A DNA stretch of 38,012 nucleotides from Herbaspirillum sp. ASV7 (GCF_016429215.1 NZ_JAELUH010000053.1:1-38012), one strand, 5' to 3'. Positions 19,736 through 29,582 are shown, counted from the stretch's first letter. Numbers and translations are program-made. Notes: a model not told the origin generated them from the letters alone.

Positions 19736-21511
19736 ATGGCAAAGATGAGAGCAGTCGACGCGGCAGTGCTGGTTTTAGAGAAGGAGGGTTGCGGGCAGGC
19801 CTTCGGTGTGCCGGGTGCGGCGATCAATCCCTTCTATTCGGCTCTGAAGCGCCATGGCGGCATCCAGCATATCCTGGCGCGCCACGTCGAGGGCGCGTCG
19901 CACATGGCGGAGGGTTATACCCGCGCCAAGGCCGGCAATATCGGTGTGTGCATCGGCACGTCTGGTCCGGCCGGGACCGACATGATCACCGGCCTCTATT
20001 CGGCCCAGGCCGATTCCATCCCCATTCTCTGCATCACCGGCCAGGCGCCGCGTGCCCGGCTCTACAAGGAGGATTTCCAGGCCGTCGATATCGAGTCCAT
20101 CGCCAAGCCGGTCACCAAGTGGGCCGTCACCGTGCGTGAGCCGGCGCTGGTGCCGCGCGTGTTCCAGCAGGCTTTCCACCTGATGCGCTCGGGTCGTCCG
20201 GGGCCGGTGCTGATCGACCTGCCTTTCGATGTGCAGATGGCCGAGATCGATTTCGATCCCGATACCTACGCGCCGCTGCCGGTCTATCGTCCCTCCGCGA
20301 CCCGCGCCCAGATCGAGAAGGCCATGGAGATGCTCAACGCCGCCCAGCGTCCGCTGCTGACCATCGGCGGGGGCGTAGTCAATGCTGATGCGGCGACGCT
20401 GGCGGTGGAGTTCGCCGAGCTGACCGGGGTGCCGGTGATCCCCACCCTCATGGCCTGGGGCGCCATCCCCGACGATCACCCGCAGATGGCCGGCATGGTC
20501 GGCCTGCAGACCAGCCATCGCTATGGCAATGCCACGATGCTGGCATCGGACTTCGTGCTCGGTGTGGGTAACCGCTGGGCCAATCGCCATACCGGTTCCA
20601 TCGATGTCTTTACCAAGGGCCGCAAGTTCGTCCACGTCGATATCGAGCCGACCCAGATCGGCCGCGTCTTCGGTCCCGACTACGGCATCGTCAGCGATGC
20701 CGGTGCGGCCCTGAAACTGTTTGTCGAGGTGGCGCGCGAGCTCAAGGCGGCAGGCCGCCTGCCGGACCGTTCGACCTGGCTGGCCGAGTGCCAGCAGCGC
20801 AAGAAGACCCTGCAGCGCCGTACCCATTTCGATGAGACGCCGGTCAAGCCGCAACGTGTCTACGAGGAGATGAACCGCGCCTTCGGTCGTGATACCTGCT
20901 ACGTCGCCACCATCGGCCTGTCGCAGATCGCCGCCGCGCAATTCCTGCACGTCTACAAGGACCGCCACTGGATCAATTGCGGCCAGGCCGGGCCGCTGGG
21001 CTGGACCATCCCCGCCGCGCTGGGCGTGGTGGCGGCCGATCCGAAGAAGAAGGTGGTGGCCATCTCGGGTGACTACGACTTCCAGTTCATGATCGAGGAG
21101 CTGGCCGTGGGGGCGCAGTTCAAGCTGCCTTACCTGCATGTGCTGGTCAACAACTCCTACCTGGGCCTGATCCGCCAGGCGCAGCGCGGCTTCGAGATGG
21201 ATTACTGCGTGCAGTTGGCCTTCGAGAACATCAACGCCCCCGAGCTCAAGGGCTATGGCGTGGACCACGTGGCCGTCATCGAGGGGCTGGGTTGCAAGGC
21301 CATCCGCGTGACCGACCCCAACGGCATCCAGGATGCACTGGCCCAGGCGCAGCGCTGGATGGCCGAGTACCGCGTGCCGGTGGTGGTGGAGATCATCCTG
21401 GAACGCGTCACCAACATCGCCATGGGCACCGAGATCGATGCCATCAACGAATTCGAGGACCTGGCCAAGAGCGCCGCCGACGCGCCGACCGCCATCAGCC
21501 TGCTGGACTAA
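19736..21511 (+). CDS. gcl: Glyoxylate carboligase (tartronate-semialdehyde synthase)
   Basis: Gcl condenses two glyoxylates to tartronate semialdehyde and CO2 with thiamine diphosphate, and binds FAD structurally. The 591-residue product has the three-domain ThDP-enzyme layout. Val51 in [13 protein letters not shown] replaces the Glu that activates ThDP in nearly all relatives; this replacement is the hallmark of Gcl. The ThDP/Mg site is GDYDF near residue 445 with NNSYLG about 27 residues later. [10 protein letters not shown] and [10 protein letters not shown] belong to the middle domain. GGAGAA precedes the ATG. First gene of gcl-hyi-glxR; it takes the glyoxylate released at the end of urate and allantoin breakdown. 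Confidence 0.97.
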   Translation: MAKMRAVDAAVLVLEKEGCGQAFGVPGAAINPFYSALKRHGGIQHILARHVEGASHMAEGYTRAKAGNIGVCIGTSGPAGTDMITGLYSAQADSIPILCITGQAPRARLYKEDFQAVDIESIAKPVTKWAVTVREPALVPRVFQQAFHLMRSGRPGPVLIDLPFDVQMAEIDFDPDTYAPLPVYRPSATRAQIEKAMEMLNAAQRPLLTIGGGVVNADAATLAVEFAELTGVPVIPTLMAWGAIPDDHPQMAGMVGLQTSHRYGNATMLASDFVLGVGNRWANRHTGSIDVFTKGRKFVHVDIEPTQIGRVFGPDYGIVSDAGAALKLFVEVARELKAAGRLPDRSTWLAECQQRKKTLQRRTHFDETPVKPQRVYEEMNRAFGRDTCYVATIGLSQIAAAQFLHVYKDRHWINCGQAGPLGWTIPAALGVVAADPKKKVVAISGDYDFQFMIEELAVGAQFKLPYLHVLVNNSYLGLIRQAQRGFEMDYCVQLAFENINAPELKGYGVDHVAVIEGLGCKAIRVTDPNGIQDALAQAQRWMAEYRVPVVVEIILERVTNIAMGTEIDAINEFEDLAKSAADAPTAISLLD

Positions 21512-21522
21512 GAGGAGACACC

Positions 21523-22308
21523 ATGACCAGACTTGCCGCCAATCTCACCATGCTGTTCACCGAACAGCCTTTCCTGGATCGCTTCAAGGCCGCCGCCGAT
21601 GCCGGTTTCAAGGGTGTGGAATTCCTGTTCCCGTATGCCTTCACCCCGGAGCAGATCGCCGACCAGCTGCGCACCCATCACCTGCAACTGGTGTTGCACA
21701 ACCTGCCGGCCGGTAACTGGGATGCGGGCGAGCGGGGCATCGCCTGCCATCCGGACCGGGTGGCCGAGTTCCGCGCCGGTGTCGATGAGGCGATCCGCTA
21801 TGCCAGGGCGCTGGAAGTGCCGCAGCTGAATTGCCTGGTCGGCATCCTGCCGCCGGGTGTCTCGCGCGAAGCCGCGCGCGAGGTGCTGGTGGGCAATCTC
21901 AAGTATGCCGCCGGCAAGCTCAAGGAGCAGGGCATCCGCCTGCTGATCGAGCCGATCAACCATTTCGACATCCCCGGCTTCTTCCTCAACACCACGCGCC
22001 AGGCGGTGGAGCTGATCCTGGCCACGGGCTCGGACAATCTCTTCGTTCAGTACGACATCTATCACATGCAGCGCATGGAGGGCGAGCTGGCCAATACGAT
22101 CAAGGCCAACCTCTCGCTGATCGGCCATGTGCAACTGGCCGACAACCCGGGACGGGGTGAACCCGGTACCGGCGAGATCAACTACCGCTACCTGTTTGGC
22201 TGGCTCGATGACATTGGCTACACCGGCTGGATCGGTTGCGAATACAAGCCCCGGGCCGGCACCAGCGCCGGCCTGGGCTGGATCGAACAGCACGGCCTGC
22301 GCGCCTGA
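21523..22308 (+). CDS. hyi: Hydroxypyruvate isomerase
   Basis: Hyi interconverts hydroxypyruvate and tartronate semialdehyde. The 261-residue TIM-barrel protein of the xylose-isomerase-like fold starts with the family pattern RLAANLTMLFTEQPFLDRF. It keeps the metal-site sequences LLIEPINHFDIPGFFLN and HVQLADNPGRGEPGTGEINY, and WIGCEYKP near the end. It starts 11 bp after the gcl stop with GAGGAGA ahead of the ATG; longer in-frame sequence upstream is gcl out of frame. It is the middle gene of the usual gcl-hyi-glxR trio. Confidence 0.95.
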   Translation: MTRLAANLTMLFTEQPFLDRFKAAADAGFKGVEFLFPYAFTPEQIADQLRTHHLQLVLHNLPAGNWDAGERGIACHPDRVAEFRAGVDEAIRYARALEVPQLNCLVGILPPGVSREAAREVLVGNLKYAAGKLKEQGIRLLIEPINHFDIPGFFLNTTRQAVELILATGSDNLFVQYDIYHMQRMEGELANTIKANLSLIGHVQLADNPGRGEPGTGEINYRYLFGWLDDIGYTGWIGCEYKPRAGTSAGLGWIEQHGLRA

Positions 22309-22353
22309 GCCTGGACGGATAGCGGATTTTTCATTTTCTTGAGGAGACACAGC

Positions 22354-23241
22354 ATGGCAAAAGTTGGATTCATCGGCCTGGGCATCATGGGCGCGCCCAT
22401 GGCGGAAAACCTGCAAAAGGGCGGCCACAAGCTCTACCTGCACGACCAGAAGAACCCGCCGGCAGCGCTGTTGGAAGGCGGCGCCACCGTGTGCACCTCT
22501 GGCGCCGAGGTGGCCAAGCGCGCCGACATCATCATCGTGATGGTGCCCGATACGCCGCACGTGCAGGCGGTGCTGTTCGGCGAGAAGGGCGTGGCCGAGG
22601 GCCTGTCGGCCGGCAAGATCGTGGTGGACATGAGCTCGATCTCGCCCATCGCCACCAAGGAATTCGCGCAGAAGATCAATGCCCTGGGCTGCCAGTATCT
22701 GGATGCCCCGGTCTCGGGGGGCGAAGTGGGCGCCAAGGCGGCCTCGCTGACCATCATGGTGGGCGGTTCGGAATCGGCCTTCAATGACGTCAAGCCGCTG
22801 TTCGAGCTGATGGGCAAGAACATCACCCTGGTCGGTGGCAACGGCGATGGCCAGACCACCAAGGTCGCCAACCAGATCATCGTGGCGCTGAACATCCAGG
22901 CCGTGGCCGAGGCGCTGCTGTTTGCCTCCAAGGCCGGCGCCGATCCGGCCCGGGTGCGCCAAGCCCTGATGGGCGGCTTTGCCGCCTCGCGCATCCTGGA
23001 GGTGCATGGCGAGCGCATGGTCAAGCGCACCTTCAACCCGGGCTTCCGTATCGAGTTGCACCAGAAGGACCTGAACCTGGCCCTGCAGGGCGCCAAGGCA
23101 CTGGGCATCAGCCTGCCCAATACCGCCGCCGCGCAGGAACTGATGAATGCCTGCGCCGCCCACGGCATGAGCGGCCTGGATCACTCGGCGCTGTGCCGCG
23201 CCGTGGAGATCATGTCCAACCACGAGATCGCCAAGGCGTAA
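22354..23241 (+). CDS. glxR: 2-Hydroxy-3-oxopropionate (tartronate semialdehyde) reductase
   Basis: GlxR reduces tartronate semialdehyde to D-glycerate with NADH or NADPH. The 295-residue beta-hydroxyacid dehydrogenase has the dinucleotide motif GFIGLGIMGAPMAENL at residues 5-20, the substrate motif DAPVSGGEVGA near 122, and the catalytic Lys at residue 170 in GQTTKVANQ. The start at 22354 follows GAGGAGACACAGC; an upstream in-frame ATG at 22339 would lack a ribosome site. It follows hyi by 45 bp and ends the trio. A BIME with terminator character follows directly. Confidence 0.95.
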   Translation: MAKVGFIGLGIMGAPMAENLQKGGHKLYLHDQKNPPAALLEGGATVCTSGAEVAKRADIIIVMVPDTPHVQAVLFGEKGVAEGLSAGKIVVDMSSISPIATKEFAQKINALGCQYLDAPVSGGEVGAKAASLTIMVGGSESAFNDVKPLFELMGKNITLVGGNGDGQTTKVANQIIVALNIQAVAEALLFASKAGADPARVRQALMGGFAASRILEVHGERMVKRTFNPGFRIELHQKDLNLALQGAKALGISLPNTAAAQELMNACAAHGMSGLDHSALCRAVEIMSNHEIAKA

Positions 23242-23303
23242 GCAGTTGACGCTGCCAGCATGAGGTGCGGCCAGGGATGATCATGGTCCTGGCATACCTC
23301 ATC

Positions 23304-23406
23304 CCGTTCGGACTGAGTAGCCGCGCATGCGGCGTATCGAAGACGCGCAGACGTGAGAGTGCCTTCGATACGATCCTTCGGATCGACTCAGTCCGAACGG
23401 CTTTTT
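23304..23406 (+). repeat. BIME (two inverted REP units) acting as terminator after glxR
   Basis: CCGTTCGGACTGAGT (23304-23318) is the exact reverse complement of ACTCAGTCCGAACGG at 23386-23400, and the right arm is followed by CTTTTTAA. Each unit contains its own small hairpin (GCCGCGCATGCGGC on the left, CGATCCTTCGGATCG on the right) and a GTATCGAAG block. The same unit recurs at 29960-30000 and 36481-36520. As well as being a repeat, the outer stem plus T tract fits an intrinsic terminator for gcl-hyi-glxR. Confidence 0.82.
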
Positions 23407-23436
23407 AATGATCAAAACAATTTAAAGAGGATGTTC

Positions 23437-24855
23437 ATGCGCCGCCAACGCCAGGCCAAAATCGTCGCCACCCTCGGCCCCGCCAGTGCCACGCCGGAAA
23501 TGATCCGCGCCCTCTTCGAGGCAGGGGCCGACGTATTCCGTTTCAATTTCAGTCACGGCAGCCACGCTGATCACCACGCCCGATATCAGATCGTGCGCCA
23601 GGTGGAGCAGGAAGTGGGCCGTCCCATCGCCGTGCTGGCCGACCTGCAGGGCCCCAAGCTGCGCATCGGCCAGTTCGCGCAAGGCCGCGTGAACGTCGAG
23701 GCCGGCCAGGTCTTCGTGCTGGACCGCGATCCCACACCCGGTGATGCCCACCGGGTCTGCCTGCCGCATCCGGAACTGTTCGAGGTCATCGGTGCCGGGC
23801 AAAGCCTGTTGATCGATGATGGCAAGGTGCGGCTGCAGGTCGACGCCAGCGATGGCGCCCGCATCCTTACCCGCGTGGTCAACAGCGGCGTGCTGTCCGA
23901 CCGCAAGGGCGTCAACGTGCCCGATGCCGTGCTGCCGATCCCGGCGCTCACCGCCAAGGACCGGCGCGATCTGGACTTCGCCCTGGACATGGGCGCGGAC
24001 TGGATCGCCCTGTCCTTCGTGCAGCGTCCCGAGGATGTGCTGGAGGCGCGCGCGCTGGTGGCCGGGCGTGCGGCCATCCTCTCCAAGCTGGAAAAGCCGG
24101 CGGCGCTGGATCGCCTGGAAGAGATCGTCGAGGTGTCCGACGCCATCATGGTGGCGCGCGGAGACCTCGGCGTGGAGCTGCCGCCGGAGCGTGTGCCGGG
24201 CACGCAAAAGCGCATCCTGCTCACCTGCCGCCAGCAGGGCAAGCCCATCGTGATCGCCACCCAGATGCTGGAATCGATGATCACCGCACCGGTCCCCACG
24301 CGTGCTGAAGTCTCGGATGTGGCCAGCGCCATCTATGACGGTTCGGATGCGGTGATGCTCTCGGCCGAGTCAGCCAACGGCGCCTATCCGCTGCAGGCTG
24401 TAGCGATGATGGACCGGGTGATTGCCGAGGTGGAGCGCGATCCCCTCTACCGCAATCTGATGGAAGCCCAGCATCCGGCGCCGCAGCGCAATCGCCCCGA
24501 TGCCATCTGCTCGGCCCTGCGCGACGTCACTGGCATTCTCGGCGCCAGTGCCACGGTGACCTATACCAGCTCGGGCCACACCAGCCTGCGCGCCGCCCGT
24601 GAGAGGCCGGCTGCGCCCATCCTCAGCATCACACCGCAACTGGGCACGGCACGCCGGCTGGCGCTGGTGTGGGGTGTGCATTCCACCATCAGCGAACAGG
24701 TGCATGACGAGAGCCAGATGGTCAATGCCGCCTGCCAGACGGCCTTGCGGGAAGGCTTTGCGCGCAAGGGGGATCAGATCGCCATCACCGCCGGCATGCC
24801 CTTCGGGCAGCCTGGCAGTACCAATCTGTTGCGGGTGGCGGAGGTGTGTGGCTGA
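23437..24855 (+). CDS. pyk: Pyruvate kinase
   Basis: Pyruvate kinase makes pyruvate and ATP from phosphoenolpyruvate. The 472-residue product contains KIVATLGPAS at the start, FRFNFSHG (residues near 35-42), the catalytic Lys region ILSKLEKPAALDRLEEI, the metal site MVARGDLGVELP, and the nucleotide-proximal TRAEVSDVASAIYDGSDAVM. The start at 23437 was chosen over ATG 23431 because AAGAGG lies 6-7 bases upstream of the second ATG and abuts the first. In many Burkholderiales a pyk gene follows gcl-hyi-glxR and a glycerate kinase; here the kinase is absent and a BIME stands between. Its position suggests a role in carrying carbon from glycerate to pyruvate. Confidence 0.95.
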   Translation: MRRQRQAKIVATLGPASATPEMIRALFEAGADVFRFNFSHGSHADHHARYQIVRQVEQEVGRPIAVLADLQGPKLRIGQFAQGRVNVEAGQVFVLDRDPTPGDAHRVCLPHPELFEVIGAGQSLLIDDGKVRLQVDASDGARILTRVVNSGVLSDRKGVNVPDAVLPIPALTAKDRRDLDFALDMGADWIALSFVQRPEDVLEARALVAGRAAILSKLEKPAALDRLEEIVEVSDAIMVARGDLGVELPPERVPGTQKRILLTCRQQGKPIVIATQMLESMITAPVPTRAEVSDVASAIYDGSDAVMLSAESANGAYPLQAVAMMDRVIAEVERDPLYRNLMEAQHPAPQRNRPDAICSALRDVTGILGASATVTYTSSGHTSLRAARERPAAPILSITPQLGTARRLALVWGVHSTISEQVHDESQMVNAACQTALREGFARKGDQIAITAGMPFGQPGSTNLLRVAEVCG

Positions 24856-24876
24856 ACGATTGGCGCTGGTAACACG

Positions 24877-24908
24877 AAAAATGCCGCGGCTCTTGCGAGC
24901 GGCGGCAT
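24877..24908 (-). terminator. Terminator between convergent pyk and lipoprotein genes
   Basis: A 12-bp stem with one mismatch (ATGCCGCGGCTC with GAGCGGCGGCAT) encloses the loop TTGC. On the minus strand it is followed by TTTTTCGTG, so it terminates the lipoprotein gene. On the plus strand there is only a weak T run (GATGTTT), so it may also partly stop pyk transcripts. Confidence 0.78.
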
Positions 24909-24934
24909 CGTTCGATGTTTGCCAATGACCAGGC

Positions 24935-25621
24935 TTAGTGCTCTTCCCACCATTTCTGCGCATAGGCGCGATCGAACGGCGGCAGGGGCATGCTGGCCAC
25001 CTGCACTTGCTTGATGGCCGGGAAGCGGGTGATGAACAGCTTGGCATCTTCTTCCCAGCGGTCCGAGAAGACGACGTCAAAGGTCCCGCCGGAGGCCCCG
25101 CCGACGGCCTGATCGATCAACGGCACAGGCGGCCCCGCGCGGAACTCGTTACCCTGGCGCTCACGCAAGACGGCTTCGACGTGGCCCAGATAGACCGTGC
25201 CAGGCTTAGAGGCATTGAGCGTGGCATGGATCGGCACCATGTAGTTTGTGACTACGGGGAAAGTCGCATTCAGGCAACGCATACCGACTAGCTTGTATTG
25301 TCCTGGCGGCAGTTCCATGCGCAGCAGGTAGGTATTGCCGACCTCCGGAGTGGTGTTCTCGAACTTGCCTTCGTCATCAATCTTGAAGTTGATGCGTTCC
25401 TCTTTGCTCTGGGCATTCGGCATCTCGATGTGCGCCACCAGCAACTTGGGCTGGAAAGAGGTACGGTAGACGTTCTTGAAGGTCGCCGTCATCAGGTATA
25501 CCACCTTGTCATCGGCGGGTGTGGCGACATCCTTGGAGTACGCCATCGGTTTGACGGTGGCACAACCGGTCAGCAGCAAAGCAGCGCACATGGCGCCCAG
25601 AGTCAGCATTTTTTTGAGCAT
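24935..25621 (-). CDS. Lipoprotein of unknown function
   Basis: The 228-residue product begins with a short lipoprotein signal peptide (MLKKMLTLGAMCAALLLTGC; lipidated Cys20). The rest is soluble with many beta-prone segments, such as TYLLRMELPPGQYKLVGM and GTVYLGHVEAVL, so a periplasm-facing beta-sandwich is likely. The start at 25621 has AAGGGGAA just upstream; a longer frame upstream would hide the signal peptide. No family was recognised. It is followed by a terminator and preceded by another lipoprotein gene 153 bp away on the same strand. No functional link to purine metabolism can be shown. Confidence 0.82.
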   Translation of the reverse strand: MLKKMLTLGAMCAALLLTGCATVKPMAYSKDVATPADDKVVYLMTATFKNVYRTSFQPKLLVAHIEMPNAQSKEERINFKIDDEGKFENTTPEVGNTYLLRMELPPGQYKLVGMRCLNATFPVVTNYMVPIHATLNASKPGTVYLGHVEAVLRERQGNEFRAGPPVPLIDQAVGGASGGTFDVVFSDRWEEDAKLFITRFPAIKQVQVASMPLPPFDRAYAQKWWEEH

Positions 25622-25774
25622 GATTCCCCTTGATAGAAGTTGTAGGTTCTTTGAATGAACAGGCTTGTTACCGCACATCCGGCCGGGAAATCATGTTGCG
25701 GTTTTCTATTCTCCGGTCGGCGTGCAATCCATGTCCCTGCCAGGAAAGCCAAGGCGGCTCCGGCGGGAAGAAAA

Positions 25775-26326
25775 TTAGTTACCCCGGGACGAACTGACGA
25801 TTTCCTTGAAACGCGGATTAAGAATGACATCCCGCACCAGGCGTTGCACAGCCGGGCCGAAATAATCCCTGACCTGCTGGCAAGCGACTTCTCCAAAGAA
25901 ACTGCCTTCGAAGACGTAGCGTGACTGGGTAGTGTAGGACTGCTGGCGGGCGTTGGTGATGGTCAACGTCATTGCCCAGCCTCCGTCGGACATGCCGGAG
26001 CTGAAACCGATATCGTCGAGCTTGCCGCTAACCGTAAGGGGGGAAGCGGGATCATAGGCGCCGGCCTGCCTGAGTTCGCTGATGAAGGCATTCTCGATGT
26101 ACCCGGCAAAATCGGGCGATGCCTTTACCGGCCCGGCAGCCCGGCACATGATACTGGCCTGGATGGAACTGGCGGCCGTGAACGGTTTGACGGCAATTGC
26201 CGGCATGCCCGTCTGGAGGATGGCGGCAGTGGTGTTGGCGGAACTCTGATACGGGATGGCGGTGTAGGTGACGCATCCGGACAAGGCTGTAGCAGCCATC
26301 AGCGACCAGGCCAGGCGAAGATCCAT
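25775..26326 (-). CDS. Small lipoprotein of unknown function
   Basis: The 183-residue protein has a signal peptide ending in the lipobox ALSGC (Cys18). The mature part includes VKPFTAASSIQASIMCRAAG, an internal PDFAGYIENAFISELRQAGAY segment and SGKLDDIGFSSG. The pattern of an FxxYIxxAFxxELxxAG helix followed by a beta strand is reminiscent of small lipoproteins that bind outer-membrane assemblies, but no named family is claimed. It lies between the other lipoprotein gene and the chemoreceptor, on the same strand, separated by 135 bp from the chemoreceptor. Confidence 0.8.
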   Translation of the reverse strand: MDLRLAWSLMAATALSGCVTYTAIPYQSSANTTAAILQTGMPAIAVKPFTAASSIQASIMCRAAGPVKASPDFAGYIENAFISELRQAGAYDPASPLTVSGKLDDIGFSSGMSDGGWAMTLTITNARQQSYTTQSRYVFEGSFFGEVACQQVRDYFGPAVQRLVRDVILNPRFKEIVSSSRGN

Positions 26327-26461
26327 GGATTCCCTTTTTCTCTATTCTTGTAGCGGCCTTGCTTCCCCCTGGCCGGTGCCGGTATCGCCGTTCACGACGG
26401 TGATTGTCTCAGTTGGCAGCCAATTCGCCAAGCCCCTGCCTGTGGCCGGCTGCCGGGAAAG

Positions 26462-28009
26462 TTAGTGCGCCAGTTTGAACACCCCCACCGCCTCCTGTAA
26501 CTGCACCGCCTGATCACGCATGGCCTGCGCTGCCGCAGCAGCCTGTTCCACCAGGGCCGCGTTCTGCTGGGTCGATTCGTCCATCTGGGTGATGGCCCGG
26601 TTGATTTCTTCCAGGCCGGTGCTCTGTTCCTGGCTGGCGCGGCTGATCTCGGCGATGATGGTGTTGACCCGCTGCACGCTGGCCACCACATCCTCCATGG
26701 TGCTGCCGGCCTGCTGCACCAGGGTACTGCCGTTCTCGATCTTGCCCACCGAGTCATGGATCAGGGTCTTGATCTCGCGGGCGGCGCTGGCGCTGCGCTG
26801 GGCCAGCGAGCGTACCTCGGAGGCCACCACCGCAAAGCCGCGTCCCTGTTCGCCTGCACGGGCTGCTTCCACGGCGGCATTGAGCGCCAGGATGTTGGTC
26901 TGGAAGGCGATGCCGTCGATGACCGCGATGATGTCGACAATCTGCCGTGAGGACGCATTGATGTCGGCCATCGTATCGACCACCCGATGCACCACGCTCC
27001 CGCCCTGTACCGCAATGCCGGAGGCGGTGCTGGCCAGTTGCGTGGCCTGGCGAGCGTTGTCGGCGTTTTGCCTGACGGTGGTGGTCAGCTCTTCCATGGC
27101 CGAGGCGGTTTCTTCCAGGGAGCCCGCCTGCTGCTCGGTGCGAGCCGAGAGATCCAGGTTGCCGCTGGCGATTTCACCAGCGGCGTGGTGGATGGTATCG
27201 GTGCCTTGACGCACGCGACCGACGATGTTGCGCAGGTTATCGTTCATCAATTTCAGGGCCGCCATCAGCTCGCCGGTCTCGTCGCGCGAGGTGACTTCCA
27301 CCTGCGTGGACAGGTCGCCTTCGGCCACCCGCCGTGCCACACCCACGGCATGACCGAGCGGGCGCGAGATGCTGCGCGAGACCAGCCACGCAACCGCTGC
27401 GGCCAGCAGCAGCGCAACCACGGCCAGGCTGTTGATGAGGAGGCGTGCACTTGCCGAATCGTGGGTGGCGGCTTCGCCGGCCGCGTCCATCAGGCCGCCC
27501 TGGTAGTCGAACATGGCATCGAGCGCGATGAAGTACTTGATCTGCACTGGCATGAATTGCTGCGGCAGGAAGGCCTTGGCTTCATCGGTACGACCCGCCA
27601 TGGCCAGGGCCATGAGCTGATCGCGCGCGGGGACGTAGGCCTGGCGTGCCGCGATGGCGGCGTCCACATAGCGCCTGTCTTCCTCGGTGCGCGCCACCTG
27701 CTGCAGCTTGCTCAGGTACTCATTCATCTTGCGGTCGGCCGCCGTGGCATCGGCGGCCAGGGCCTTGATGCGCTCGGGGTCGTTGGTCAACAGGATGTCG
27801 CGGATATCCAGGGCGATCTTGTTGACCTGGATCTGTACCGTGTTGGCCATGACCGTCTTGGGATAGCGGTCCTTGACGATGAGGCCGATCCCGTCGGCCA
27901 GCCGTCCCAGCTGCAGGTTGCCCAGTACGGCGATGGCCAGCAGCAGCACCATGATCGCGCCAAAACCCAGCGCCAGGCGGGCGCCGATCTTCATGTCCGA
28001 GATACGCAT
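26462..28009 (-). CDS. Methyl-accepting chemotaxis protein with four-helix-bundle sensor
   Basis: The 515-residue transmembrane chemoreceptor has membrane helices at about residues 10-31 and 188-210. A roughly 155-residue periplasmic four-helix-bundle sensor lies between them (from [18 protein letters not shown]). A HAMP domain follows ([23 protein letters not shown]). The signalling tip is intact ([20 protein letters not shown]). Methylation helices rich in Glu/Gln flank it. The C terminus ends VGVFKLAH with no NWETF-like CheR/CheB tether. It is 24 bp downstream of the deaminase gene, with GGAG before its ATG, so the two are probably one transcript. This suggests a purine-related signal, but no ligand can be read from the sequence. 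Confidence 0.93.
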   Translation of the reverse strand: MRISDMKIGARLALGFGAIMVLLLAIAVLGNLQLGRLADGIGLIVKDRYPKTVMANTVQIQVNKIALDIRDILLTNDPERIKALAADATAADRKMNEYLSKLQQVARTEEDRRYVDAAIAARQAYVPARDQLMALAMAGRTDEAKAFLPQQFMPVQIKYFIALDAMFDYQGGLMDAAGEAATHDSASARLLINSLAVVALLLAAAVAWLVSRSISRPLGHAVGVARRVAEGDLSTQVEVTSRDETGELMAALKLMNDNLRNIVGRVRQGTDTIHHAAGEIASGNLDLSARTEQQAGSLEETASAMEELTTTVRQNADNARQATQLASTASGIAVQGGSVVHRVVDTMADINASSRQIVDIIAVIDGIAFQTNILALNAAVEAARAGEQGRGFAVVASEVRSLAQRSASAAREIKTLIHDSVGKIENGSTLVQQAGSTMEDVVASVQRVNTIIAEISRASQEQSTGLEEINRAITQMDESTQQNAALVEQAAAAAQAMRDQAVQLQEAVGVFKLAH

Positions 28010-28033
28010 GTTCGACTCCGGGGTGAGGGTGGC

Positions 28034-29428
28034 TTAGTGGGCGGATGAGCGGGACGCTTCAGCCAGTTGCAAGGACAGGGTGTTGTGACGCTCCAGCACC
28101 ACCCCCAGATCGATGGTGGCGAACTGGCCTTCGCGCACGATGACGCGGCCGTTGATGATGCTGTAGTCGACGTTGGCCGGGGTACAGAACACCAGCGCGG
28201 CTACCGGGTCGTGCAGGGCGCCGGCAAAGGCGATCTGGCGTGTGTCGAACATCACCAGGTCGGCCGACATGCCGGGCTTGAGCGCGCCGATGTCGTCACG
28301 GTTCAGGACCTTGGCGCCGCCCAGGGTGGCGATTTCCAGCGCCTGGCGCGCAGTCATGGCGTCCGGGCCGAAACCGACCCGCTGCAGCAGCATGGCTTGC
28401 CTGACTTCGCCCAGCATGTGGGCGCTGTCGTTGGAGGCGCTGCCATCCACGCCCAGCCCGACGGGTACGCCGGCGTCGATCATCTTGCGGATGGGGGCGA
28501 TGCCGGAGGCCAGTCGCATGTTGGAGCAGGGGCAGTGCGCCACGCCCGTGCCAGTGCGGGCGAAGAGATCGATGCCGTGCTCGTCCAGCTGCACGCAGTG
28601 GGCGTGCCAGACGTCGTGGCCGACCCAGCCGCAGTCTTCGGCGTACTGGGCCGGGGTCATGTTGAATTTTTCGCGGCTGTAGGCGATGTCGTTGATGTTC
28701 TCGGCCAGGTGGGTGTGCAGCGAGACGCCATAGTGCCGCGCCAGGCCGGCGGCTTCACGCATCAGGTCGCGCGAGACCGAGAAGGGCGAGCAGGGTGCGA
28801 CTACGATGCGTTGCATGGCGTGGCGCTCGGGGTCGTGGTAGGTCTCGATGAGGCGCTGGCTGTCCTTGAGGATGGCATCCTCTTCCTCGACTACGCGGTC
28901 CGGGGGCAGGCCGCCTTTGGACTGGCCTACGCTCATGGCGCCGCGTGCGCCGTGGAAGCGCATGCCTATCGTGGCGGCAGCTTCCAGGCTGTCGTCCAGG
29001 CGGGTCTGGTTGGGGTAGATGTAGAGGTGGTCGCTGCTGGTGGTGCAGCCGGAGAGAATTAGCTCGGCCATCGCAGTCAACGTGGAGACCTGGATCATCT
29101 CCGGGGTCAGGCCGGCCCAGATCGGGTACAGGTTGGTGAGCCAGTTGAATAGTTCGCCATCTTGCGCGGCGGGGATGACGCGGGTCAGGCTCTGGTACAT
29201 GTGGTGGTGCGTGTTGACCAGGCCGGGGATGATGATGTGGTGGCGGGCGTCGATGATCTCGTCGGCTTCTCGCGGGAGGTCGGCGCTCTTGCCTACCTGT
29301 TCGATGACGTTGTCCCTGATGTAGATCGCGCCTTCGGTAATCTCTTCTCTTGCTTCGTTCATCGTGACCAGGACGCGGGCGTTTCTGATCAGCAGGGTCT
29401 TGCTGCTTGCTGCTTTGCTGGCTTGCAT
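28034..29428 (-). CDS. Probable 8-oxoguanine deaminase
   Basis: The enzyme is a 464-residue zinc aminohydrolase of the guanine deaminase/TRZ-ATZ superfamily. Metal and catalytic motifs are in order: PGLVNTHHHMYQSLTR near residue 70, HTHLAENINDI, HAHCVQLDE and GLGVDGSASND. NTHHH followed by an aromatic residue and QSLTR matches my memory of the 8-oxoguanine deaminase group, which converts 8-oxoguanine to urate. Hydroxydechloroatrazine ethylaminohydrolases share much of this and are the main alternative. In this neighbourhood a product that enters urate breakdown is the better fit. The chemoreceptor gene follows after 24 bp. Upstream, 29429-29582 has no recognised promoter before repeat copy B begins. 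Confidence 0.82.
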   Translation of the reverse strand: MQASKAASSKTLLIRNARVLVTMNEAREEITEGAIYIRDNVIEQVGKSADLPREADEIIDARHHIIIPGLVNTHHHMYQSLTRVIPAAQDGELFNWLTNLYPIWAGLTPEMIQVSTLTAMAELILSGCTTSSDHLYIYPNQTRLDDSLEAAATIGMRFHGARGAMSVGQSKGGLPPDRVVEEEDAILKDSQRLIETYHDPERHAMQRIVVAPCSPFSVSRDLMREAAGLARHYGVSLHTHLAENINDIAYSREKFNMTPAQYAEDCGWVGHDVWHAHCVQLDEHGIDLFARTGTGVAHCPCSNMRLASGIAPIRKMIDAGVPVGLGVDGSASNDSAHMLGEVRQAMLLQRVGFGPDAMTARQALEIATLGGAKVLNRDDIGALKPGMSADLVMFDTRQIAFAGALHDPVAALVFCTPANVDYSIINGRVIVREGQFATIDLGVVLERHNTLSLQLAEASRSSAH

Positions 29429-29582
29429 GGGGGACTCCTTCTTGGGTTCCTTGGTTCGGGTGGGTTGGCTTGCGGGTCGGCGCAGGTGACAGGGGGGAGT
29501 CCCTTTCTTGCCCTATTAACGCTGCGGCGGGTGTTGTTGCTCGGTGTCTTTTTGCTGCTCAATTGCTTGATTGTTACTGCCT

